This document shows positions 10,901 to 22,900 of a stretch of DNA of 64,000 nt, one piece after another (within the stretch, counting starts at the first letter, position 1; every line of letters starts with the position of its first letter). The position numbers were made by a program, and so were the translations under genes. This stretch comes from Oegoconia quadripuncta (lineage: Eukaryota > Arthropoda > Insecta > Lepidoptera > Autostichidae). Where the stretch lies: contig OX438757.1 of NCBI GenBank assembly GCA_949316235.1, forward strand, positions 10,782,657 to 10,846,656, written 5' to 3'. The notes beneath the pieces were generated by a model that was not told the origin of the DNA, did not search any database, and saw only the letters and a list, made by a program, of their open reading frames with translations.

Positions 10901-13900
10901 GCGTACCTACCTATTGCATGATACGATACGGGACGAGAGGGCGTCATCGGCGTCCGTGGATATTGTTTCAAGTAAACTTGTAATGTTTGGACGCATAAAC
11001 GCTTGTTTGGAATATCTCTGATCACCACATTTGGGATAAAGTTCGTGATAGTCGCGTGTGGAATTTTTCTGTATAAAAAGTATGCTCATGATCTATACAT
11101 GTACCTACCTAAAATAAAAATCTACGCCACACCTCATTGGTGTCGATTCGGATGTACACCAACTAAACTAAAACCAGTTTTAAAGTAGTACAAAATCAAA
11201 ATCAAAATCAAAAAATGCTTTATTTTGTAGGTACACAGGGTACACTTAAAATAGTCAGATTTTACATTTTTAAAGCTACTGCTTGTTCAAAAGGCAATTT
11301 TCCCCTGAGAAGAACAAGCAAGAAACTCGAGAGGTCGCTCTTTTAAAAAAAGGTTTTTATATTACAAAATTATTATTTTATATTATAATATTTCATTATT
11401 AACTGTGAAATAGCCTGGTTATGCGAACGGGCTGGTTATGTCCATGATTGTTTATCATCTAAATAATCTGATATTTTATAATATGCTTTCTTAATAAGTT
11501 TCTGTTTTATAGTATCTTTAAATTTATTGAAAGGAAGATTTTGTATATCAACAGGAACTTTATTGAAAAAGCGTATACATAACCCTTTGAATGAATTACT
11601 GACTTTGTGGAGGCGACTTATGTGACCTGCAAGTTTATCTTTATTTCTTGTATTGACATCATGTTTATCACTATTTTTCCTAAATGATGCTATATTTTTT
11701 TTGACATATATTAGATTTTCAAAAATGTACTGTGACGAAAAGGTTAGAATATTATACTCTTTAAATCTGTCTCTAAGTGACACTGCAGGTCTCAATTGAT
11801 AAATTGCGCGAACGGCTCGTTTTTGTAAAACAAAGATTGTGTTGATATCCGCGGCATTTCCCCACAGCAAGATACCGTAAGACATCAGGCTATGGAAATA
11901 ACTAAAATATACTAATCTAGCAGTATTTACGTCCGATATTTGTCTAATTTTTTTGACTGCATACGCTGCAGAGCCGAGCTTCTTCGCCAATTTATGGATA
12001 TGAGGACCCCATTGTAATTTGGCGTCCAAAGTAATACCCAAAAATACAGTGGACTCAACAAGGTCTAGAGTGACATTTTTTATCATTATATTTGTGGGCA
12101 CCTCCCTGACATTAGGCAGTACAAATTTTACACATTTAGTTTTTTTCTCATTCAGTAACAAATTATTTGCCGTAAACCATTCTACTATTTGAGAAATAGC
12201 ATTGTTCACATCGTCATAATTTAATTTTAGTCTATTTACTTTAAACATTACAGAGGTATCGTCAGCAAACAATACTATTTCATGTTTATCGTTTACAAGG
12301 TTTGGCAAGTCATTTATGTAAACCTAAAACAAAAATGGTCCGAGAATGGAGCCTTGTGGGACGCCCATACAGACTGTCGACCCTGACGATGTATTACCAC
12401 TGATATCAACCCTCTGAACTCGGTTACTCAAATAAGAATTCAGAAGGTCGAGAGCTCGGCCGGTTACACCATAATGACGTAATTTCCTGATTAAAGTGTC
12501 ATGATGAACGCAATCAAAGGCCTTGGACAAGTCGCAAAATACTCCTATTGCATCCCGCGCATCTTCCCAAGCCTCAAAAATATATTGTAAGAGCTCGACA
12601 CCTGCATCGGTTGTCGAGCGGCCCCTTGTAAAACCGAATTGTTTATATGACATTAGATTGTTACTGTAAAAATAACTCGATATCTGATTTAATATAATTT
12701 TTTCAAAGATTTTGCTGAGAGTCGGTAGTATTGAAATAGGTCTAAAATTAGAGGGGTCTGATGTACTACCGGCTTTAAATAAAGGTATGACTTTACTGTG
12801 CTTCATCAGATCAGGAAATATGCCATCATCAGTACATTTATTAAAGATATAAGCTAAGTGTGGTGAAATACAATCAATTACGGCACTAATAATTTTTACT
12901 GATAAACCGTGAAGGTCGGCAGTTTTTTTCTTGTCTAAAGAACGAAATGCTTTTAAGATGTCTATAGGACTTACATGATTAAATTTAAAATGGGAGTCAC
13001 AAATCTCCACATTTTGTTTAAGTAGCGATTCAGCGAGTGTGGGACATGAATTCAGAGAATTTGTAGTTAATATTGGGATATCAGTAAAGAATTTTTCAAA
13101 AGCTTCTGCAACTTCTAATTGTGAAGTTAGAATTCGATCATTAATTTTTAATCGCGTATCAGTGTTAAGAGTTTTAAATTTGCCAGTTTCGCTATTTATA
13201 ACTTTCCAAGTTGTCTTTACTATGTCCGCGCTATTCTTTATTTTATTATTTATAAAATTTGATTTTGCTGTGGCACAAGCTCGCTTGAATATTTTCGAGT
13301 ATTGCCTAACATATTCAATAAAACTTTCGCTCTTATTATATGTCCTTTCATCATAAAGCTCATATAACTTTTGCCTACTTTTATGAATTCCCACCGTCGC
13401 CCAATCACTAAAAACGAGGGAATTGTTGATTTTAGCAGATTTTGCTAAGAAAACTTTATTACTTTCAGTTTTTAAAATGTCAAAAACTGATTTATATAAT
13501 ACATTAGGATCGTCACAGTACGGTAAATAATCTAATTTCGCAGTCACTTTACTCTTATATTGATCGAGTAGTGACTCAGTTACTGGCACGTACGATATAT
13601 CTCTTTTCAGCGTTTTATTAATTGCTATGTTAAAAACCGCTAACTGACCACAGTGATCTGAACTTAATTTATTTAAAATAGATTTATCACTGGGTTGTAA
13701 ATTCGAGAAAATGTTATCAATGCAAGTAGCTGATGTAGAAGCTATTCTAGTGGGCACTGAAAAAAGATTAACAAGATTATAGCAACTGAAGAAAGATTTA
13801 AGTCTTCTGGTTTGAATGCTATCTTCTAATATGTTTATATTAAAATCTCCGCAAATTACAATGTATTTATTTGAATTACTAATTTTACACAGGATTTCAT

Positions 13901-16900
13901 CCATGATTTTCTCAAATAATTCATAAGATGAAGAAGGGGGTTTATATACACATAATACAGTAAACCGCGCAATTTCCACACAGGCTATTTCAATAGTTCG
14001 CTCAACAGAAAGGTTTACAATATCGAGGCGCTCTTTAAATTTAATATTATTACGAATTAGAATGAGACTACCGCCTCGTATTGCCTTCGTCCTGCTGAAC
14101 GAGCTTGCAATCTGGTACTCCTTGAAGCCGAACATGAGCTCACATTGCTTATACCAGTGCTCCGTTATACATAATACATCAATGTTAGTGCAGCTCATGA
14201 ACAGCTCCACCTCTAGTTCTTTGCCACTCATACCCTGAATATTTTGGTGTACCAGATTAATACATTTTTGAATTTTTAAACCATTTTTTTTATATCTATT
14301 TTGGGGCGTGGCAACCCTTTTATAATTTTTTTTTTCAAACATATATTTTATAATGCCAGAGGTAGTCTCTGTTGTCTTATGATTTAATTTAAATTATTTG
14401 GAATGATTTCCAAGGATTTATTAATAATTAATGGCTGCCCAATAGAGGCGCCTGTTGGGTCAGTCACTAAAGTGACTGAATTTAAAATAAAATAGGATAG
14501 CATATTTGCTAATTGTCTCCTAAAATATTTGGGAAGATAATAATTATCTCCTGTCACATAAAAATATTTGGAACTAATAAATTTATTAGTGTCAAAAAAA
14601 TGAAATTTATTTTCATGACGACATGTCAGAGTATGCAATGTTAAATTTAAATTATGTCTAAAGTCATTTTCATTTTTTTTTAAACTCTGGCTAAATGGAA
14701 ATGCAAACAATAAAACCTTATGAACATTTTTTAAATCATTCAATTGAGAGAAATAATTTATCAGAGTTTTTTTATTTACATTTCCCCGTCGTCCTATAAA
14801 AATTATCAGAGTAGTATTCTCTTTAAAAGTCTTTGACAAGATCTTTTTTAATATAATTGAGTAGGAGGCACCAGGCATACAGTTATTAAGTATTGCCTGT
14901 CCCATATAATGGCTAAGTCGCAAACCCATGTCTTTACCAACTTCATCACTATACATTTCTATGTTATGTTTTTTGCCGGTTGACTGAGAGAAGGAAGTAT
15001 TCTCGTTATATTCACACGGCTCCTGCGTCAGAATTATGGAGTTTGTCTGACACACTGCCGGGGAGAAATCTGTTGACGTTTTAGTCATATTAGTACAATC
15101 ACATTGGTGATTATTTGTCAATGATTCAAATCTGTCATGGTTGTATTTACACAACTCCAACAGATCGTCCATGGCCAGTGTGTGCTCCTTAATTTGTTTC
15201 TGTGATAATTCATATTGCGTGTTAATATAATTTAAAGATTTATTTAGTTGTAATATTTCTGACTGGAGGCGCTGTGTGTCACAATCATAGGCATTCTGAG
15301 TTTTTTCTAAGTTTAATTGAAATTTATTTAATTCACATAATAATGCCTTTCTTTCTTTTATAAAATTAATATTTTTACAAAATACTTTATCTTTATTAAT
15401 TAATTTATTTGTCTTCTTAATATATTTATTTATTTTAATATATTTTTTTAACTTATTTTTACTTGAACACTGAACTGACTTGGGTATTGACTTGTCACTG
15501 GTCAAGCCAATAGTGACAGTAGGGTGATCACGGGAGGAGATGGCAGAAATCATGGAAGGCGCAGTAGTGACGAGTTCTTCAAACAACGACTGAGTTTGAC
15601 TTGATTTGAGGTCAGCATTTTGGATTTCTAATGCCGAAATGTGGTTATGGGCATCGCGTAGCTCCTTCTCCAGTGACGTAATACGTTCCAGGGCATCCTG
15701 GTACACGCTGCAGCTCTTGTCAAACTCATCCACCACTCGCTGTAGTTGGTCTCGATGGTCTGCAACCTCCTCTAATCCAGTAGACATTTCTGCCATCTCA
15801 CTCTTTAAAAGTTTGTATTTATTGTTGATAGAGAATATTTCCTTCTCATGATCATCTCTCTCTTGGAGTAATTGCTCACACAAGGTCCTTGATGTTTGCA
15901 GTTCTTTTAGTGTCCGTTGAAGGTTGTCCTCCAACTGACGAGTTTTGATGGACATACTACGGGTGGTCATTTTGTATTAACTGTACCTATTAAGCAAATA
16001 GTGTAGGTACAAAACACGAATGTCAACAAGGGATCGAGTGAGCAATCACTACAGCTGACTATTTGAGGTTAACTTCAAGTTACTTCATTAAGAACTTTAT
16101 TAATAGTACAACAATATAATATAGTATTATGTACTTACGATATACAGGGCGTCCCAAAGTTATGGGACATGAAGGGGAAGTACCTTAAATATCGTAGATA
16201 GTGAATTTTGCTCAAAGAAGACTTTATGTTATTTTTAAAAGTTAGTAATTCTGCATTCATAGATTTTCTAAAAATTATTTGCTTCGGCTGGGAATCGAAC
16301 CGACTCAAATGTGAAAAAAAAAACACCCTACTTTTATGATGCCAATCGAAAGAATAGCTAAAAAATAATAACTCTGCCTAAGTAACATAGTATTTTAAAA
16401 GAAAGGAACAACGTGAAATTAATCATTTTAATCAAATAAAAAACATACATGAAACTGCCGTAGTCAATTAAGTAGGTATTTTTTTGTAAATTAATTAATT
16501 AAATGCTCAAAATGTGATCTTGTCTTACGCAAATCGCCAATCTTTTAATGAGCCCGCTGCCTGTTGATTTTCTAATCATTTTATGGTGAACACTCGATGT
16601 GATATGGCACAATTCTGTTTGCAACTCGCCTACGTTCTCGTATCGCTTTTTGTATAGCATATCTTTCACGTATCCCCAAAAGAAGAAATCTAATGGTGTG
16701 AGGTCCGGGGATCTGGCCGGCCATCTAATCGGTCCATTTGTACCAATCCATGTAGGAAAACATTCATTTAGAAAATCTGCTGCTCTCCGACTATTATGAG
16801 CCGGAGCTCCATCTTGTTGGAAAATTAAGTTTTCTTGCTCCGCCGCGGAATGGTTTCTTATCTTATCCCTTAAAATTTGAAGTATTCCTAAATACTTTTC

Positions 16901-19900
16901 TGTGTTCAAGGTTCCTTGGTAAAAATGGATTAAGAAAACCCGGTTTTTTAAAAGTCCGCACCAACAGTTGAGTGAAAAACGCACTTGGTTATTAGTTTCA
17001 GTCACTCGTAGGGGATTTTCTTTAGACCAAATACGATTATTGTTGCGGTTATACATACCGTTATTGCTAAAGTTAGATTCGTCTGTCCAAATAATATTAT
17101 CCAAAAAATTTGGATCTTCGAGCAATCGTGCCTGGATATCAAGACAGAAATTTTTTCTCCTTTCTGTATCGCCCGGAAGTAATTTTTGAACCAATCGTCC
17201 TTCAACATAACTCTTAAAACCGTGTTTTTTTAATACACGGTGTATTTTACTTTTTGAAACTCCAATTTCATGTTCTCCTTCTCTCACCGATGCTTTCGGA
17301 AAAGCCGAAAAGTAAATTAAAATACCAAGTTCTTCGTCGTTGATCGTATGGTTTTCTTGCTGTGGTTCTCTTGGGCGTTTATCGAAACGTCCCAGAGTTT
17401 TCAAATTGTTCACAAGCCTTTTCAAAACTTTACGAGACGGTATTTGTCTATCAGGATATTTTACGCCATACCACCGCAAACTTCTAGAGATATCTTTATC
17501 GTTCAAAAAATATGCTTCCATTAGATCAAAACTTACTTGATATGCCATGTTCGCAATAAATTAACACAATAACACTTGTGTAAGTGAATTGAGACTAAAC
17601 AGATCAATATCCGAAAAACAAACGCTCGCACATACTGTTCCATTTTCAAATTTAAGAACAACATTTAAAAATATCACTTCTTTTTAAAATATCTTAAAAA
17701 GTATGCATTCAAACAAACGCTGTCATAAACTGTTCCATTTTCAAATTATAAATTATTTATTTTTGTTTTTAATTTGCCTTCTGTCTAGCTTACAGAGGAC
17801 GTATTGAAATACAAGTTTTATCATTTCATCTACACGTGCACTTATAATAAGGAAAACTATGTTAGTACCTATTTTATGAAGTGGGTACTTATTTACGAAT
17901 AATCAATGCTATCTTTGGAATGATAATATCGCTACTTTTCGAACGTCGTCGGCAATAAATAACTTTCTTGAAATTTGACTCAATCATTTTATGTTGTTCC
18001 TTTCTTTTAAAATACTATGTTACTTAGGCAGAGTTATTATTTTTTAGCTATTCTTTCGATTGGCATCATAAAAGTAGGGTGTTTTTTTTTTCACATTTAA
18101 GTCGGTTCGATTCCCAGCCGAAGCAAGTAATTTTTAGAAAATCTATGAATGCAGAATTACTAACTTTTAAAAATAACATAAAGTCTTCTTTGAGCAAAAT
18201 TCACTATCTACGATATTTAAGGTACTTCCCCTTCATGTCCCATAACTTTGGGACGCCCTGTATATCCAAAAATAAACTCCTCAAACAGTCACTGGAGATG
18301 ATTTAAGAAATTTGTATAGGTAAGTTTTACGTCACTATACTTACGTTGAAAAACACAATTTAAGCACTTACAAACTATACAATTATCTCATTTATACACT
18401 TAATTATAGTAATGAAGTTGGTTTATGCGTTAATTATCGTAATTAATATTAAAATCAAAATAATATTCACGGAGTCGTTTTATTTACGACTTAGCCTCAT
18501 GCCTACCCTCACAAAAAAAAAAACACTGTACTGTCTCTTTCTCCCTGGAACAGTACGATGCGACGGCACCACTCCAAAATTGGTTTTAGTTTAGTTTAAG
18601 TTTAGTTGGTGTACATCCGAATCGACACCATTGTGATGTTATGTAGACCTACTGATGCATCATTATTATATTATATGCTGTGCAGGATGAGACTGACTTA
18701 AGCGCTTATTTATTACACCCTATTTGTAGGAAATCTAATTAGGAAGTAGGAAGGTGTAATTAATTGAGAACAGTTACCTACATTCTGATTTAGGGGATTG
18801 GAAAGTACTTCCATCCTAAATGCAGAGACTAATTCGGCATACATTGCTGGGAGGCTTGGTTTTGTTACTTTAAATATCCTTACTTCAACCAGCCATGTAT
18901 GCCGAATTAGTCTCTGCATTTAGGATGGTGTAATAAGCGTTCCCTAACTTCTGATGACCTAATTAGAGTGTTCCTAATTATATTTCCTAAAAATAGGAGT
19001 GTAATAAGCGCTTTAGGTTGGACACCACTTATCAACGGGGAGCGGAACAAACAAACAAAATATTCTTTATTGTACAACAATAAGAAGCATAACACAACTA
19101 TAAAAAAGGGATGGTACAATTTGGCGGCCTTATCACTAAATGCAATCTCTTCCAGCAACCTTTAAATTTATACTAATTAAATAGAATAGTACGTAACTAA
19201 ACACACAGTAATTAATGCGAGTATGGAACGAAATTCAGTAAATGAAACGAAAATCATGAGATGGCAAGTGAAAGAGGATAGATGAGCAGCTAGAGGGCTA
19301 GATATAACCCCTTCACTTGAGCCTTGAATGCGTTCAGTGACTGAGAAAGAAAGAAAGAAAGAAAGAAAAACATTTATTCAGCTTACAATTCTGAGCACGT
19401 CTAACTGAATCGGGTAGCTAAAGGATTGACCGTAAAACTTCGTCAATTTAGTTAGTTGTAAGAGCAACAAAATGCGCGAATGCAGACATCTGGATTAACA
19501 AAATAATATTTTTACTAAAATAATATTTTTTCAGGATGACCTTACTAGAAGCGGCACTTTCTTTGGGCATGGCGCTGGGAACGGGCACTAGCACCTATCT
19601 CATCAGATCAATTGGAGATGTTTATCTTCTGCTAATATCAGCGGCTCTGATGGTGATTGCGTACGCATACGCAAATATACGCCTAAAGGAATCGCTCACA
19701 GGAGCTGTGCCGGTAATACACCTTCGGGAATCAAGTACCTCATCATCAGCCCGTAAACATCCCACTGCAGGAATATAGGCCTAACCTCATATATAATATT
19801 ATGTTTTCGTCGCAACTTCAAGGCACTTAACCTGTTTATTAGCGCATTTAATTATGCACATTCTTGGCAACGTAGTTGGGGACTTCACATGCCTTTCAAT

Positions 19901-22900
19901 TTTTATTTCTCAGTCACGCAGATTTCCTCACGATCGATGTTTTCCTTCACCGTTTAGGAGCAGTCGGATAAATGCACAAAAGTAATTAAATTTGAAAAGG
20001 CCAACCTGGGAATCGAACCCGGACCTCCCAAATTGGGTGACCGCGTGTTAACCGCTGGTGGTGGATTAGGTATAGGCCATAGCCTATACTCCCTCATTTA
20101 CGAGCGAAGGCCTATATCCCTGCAATGGGATGTTTACGGGCTGATGATGAAGCCGTAGGCGGAAAGCTAGGTTCAATATACTGCTACGAAAAAACTTGTT
20201 GCATTATGCAGTAATTTAAAGAAATGATGACATTTATCATAAATAAGTTCTACTTTTAAATTCTTTTTTAAAACAAGCTTTTAATACTCCATCTTGATTA
20301 TCACACGTTATTCTAGGATAACGAGTGATGGTGGTTGAAATGTAATAGTCCATTATGTAATTGTAATTTTGTTTCAGGGTCGATTATCATCTGTACTGGA
20401 CTTCTTATTGGTTAAAGAAATGGTGCGCGAGAGTTTCAAAAAACGCCCCAATAATGGGAGGATACAGATCATTTTGCTGACTCTGGCTAACACTTTCACA
20501 ATATTCATTATGTACGGTTTAATTAATCTTGAGTACTTGTACACAAGAGCCAAAATTCACTGGTCTCTGAAAGAATTTACTATATATTCAACATCTAACA
20601 CTGGTATAACGTTCTTTGGAGCGTTCTTGGGTTTAATTTTGCTACAAAAACTTTTACGTATGAGTGACTTGGTGTTGGCCATAATTGCGTTTCTGTCATC
20701 GGGCGCCGAATATTTGATAAAGACCTTTGCTATGGATACTTGGCACATGTATATGGGTGAGTAATTTATTTTTCTATCCTGTTTTTGTATGGAGTACCGA
20801 CATACGTTAGCATGTTGATCTCTAAAAATATTAAAGGAAGAGTTTTAAAAGTAAAATATGACATAATACCGGCTAGAGAAAATAACATTATCAAATGTGT
20901 AGCATTACACCTGTGAGTTATGAGCCAATAGTAATGTGTAACATGCAGTATCTTTGAAACTATTAAAGGTTGAGTTTCGTTATAAAAGTAAAAAAATAAG
21001 ACATAATAGCAGCAACCGATAGATATAATTCTAAATCTCTGGCCTTCGTGGTATCAGAAAGATAAACAAACCGTTTTCGCGCTAAAAAATTCAAAAGATG
21101 TATAAATGGAAAGTGCTCATGACAACAAAACAAACTTTTTTAATGAACACTTAATACACGATTTATTATTCTTTTCTATACAAGGTTTTTTATGCATTGT
21201 CCAAAAAATCATTATTTATTTATTTATTTATTTATTTAACACTTTATTGTATATAAGCATACACGTCAAACAAATTATTTTCATATTCATCATTCAATTA
21301 CCTTTCAAATGATACCCAACATAGCCTTCGTTTCAAATAAGATTAAAAATTGTTTGAAATTTATTTTTGAAAACCTACGATTTATTTTGACGCCGAGTGT
21401 AGCTCGAATTCGACTCTCTTGCAATCTGCTATTAGGGAGATCCATTAAAGATATGAACTTTATGAATTGTATAGACATACCTACATATTATCGCATTGTC
21501 TTCTCGACGCGTGAGGTTGAGGACTTTTCACCAAATTTTTTCCATACATTCCGTGCGGTATCCCTTTTTGGCTTTCGGAATATTTTTTCGCCTGAGCATT
21601 GTTTTTGTAATATACCTATCGCTATTGTTGAGATAGATTTTATGTTTTGACTTTCAGCGAAAGTTCCTACTATCATCATTGCTCAGCGTAAAAAGTGTTC
21701 ATATCAAAATTACATGATGTTTATCTAGTATATGATTCAGCGTATACGTACATACCGACTGCTCGGTGTTTTTAGGTTTTTACCTCGGACAATATTTGTT
21801 TAGGCTCCGAACTTTCCATTTATTTCAAAAATATACCATACGACCTGTTGGATGGTAATTTAAATATATTGGAAATAATATAGGTACTAGGGCTTGTGAA
21901 TTTGTCTGTTAGTCAGTATATCCAAACCACCACCACTTTGTTCATCTATGGGAAAAGTAGCGGAGGGCTGCGCACCTACAGGGTCTTTTGTCCTGTCTGT
22001 TCCTTTTTTAACTGCGGCGCGTCATACGTATCTATAATTACGTAGTTTCGTTCTGTGAGGTAGGACACCGCTAAGTATTAGGTAATCTGTAAATTTTCGA
22101 CTGACTTCTACAAAGACGTAAAAAGAGTTTGAAGTCTTTGTCTGTGGCAGTGTAACGCTAAACCGGCTGCACGTATTTAAAAACGGCTTTTGTTTTCGAA
22201 AGCTGGCGGATGCGAGGTCATTCGTGGAAATCGATTAAGCGATTACGAAGACTATTTAGTTTTTAACACAGTTGGTTTGTTAGGTAGTCTCTCCGGGTTT
22301 TCTTAATTTTCACTTTATAGTTACGTCCTATTCTATTTTACTTTGTGTTGCCTGTAACAAAACTAAAGCTTTACCTTATGTATAATCATGATTATTAAGT
22401 AGCATTATATTAAGATATAACATTTAATCGCTCATTTACATTGTCCTGTGATTCTGTCTGACTAACATTCATGAACATTGGACCGTGACGAGAACATTAA
22501 TCATCGCTGCATAATTTTATGTGCTCCGAAAATATACTCTAGGTAGGTATCTACTTTGTTTTTTTAGTGTTCTAGACCAAAAATGGCCTTACGGTACCCT
22601 CATGGAACCCTTATGGAAATCAGTTATTCTAACGCAGGCGAAGCCGCGGGCGGAAAGCTAGCAGAGATATAAATTTTATTGATTCATTCTGATAATTGTG
22701 GATGATCTCCATGGCTTCTTAACAGATTAGCAATCAAATTGTATTGAAATATTGAGACATTTTTTTCAGGTATAGACTCCTTTTTTGTAAGGTCGTCTAC
22801 CCGATACCATCTTATTTAAAATGAATCTTTCTGTAGCCAAGTACTAAAAAAAAATAAGGCTAAAAAAGTATATAACTCTCCATTGTTTTTGAGAGGAAAA

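Larger units (their letters stand above)
11191..16130 (-). mobile_element. Nearly full-length CR1-like LINE retrotransposon
   Basis: Minus-strand non-LTR element with ORF1 (14384-15970), ORF2 (11436-14342) and a 3' end in short tandem repeats (TTTGAT)n at 11191-11210 instead of a poly(A) tail, as in CR1/L2-type elements. ORF1 and ORF2 are about 40 bases apart. The 5' boundary is not sharply defined: some leader lies upstream of 15970, and the next element starts at 16145. A 5'-truncated copy, about 99% identical by eye, is at 27242-28062, so the family moved recently. Assignment to CR1, L2 or Daphne-like clades is by ORF layout and 3' end only. Confidence 0.9.

Noticed and set aside
16135..16326. 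Open frame in the left Tc1/mariner arm (mirror at 18079-18306)
   Set aside because: Both are the same terminal inverted repeat read in one frame. No domain and no independent start context.
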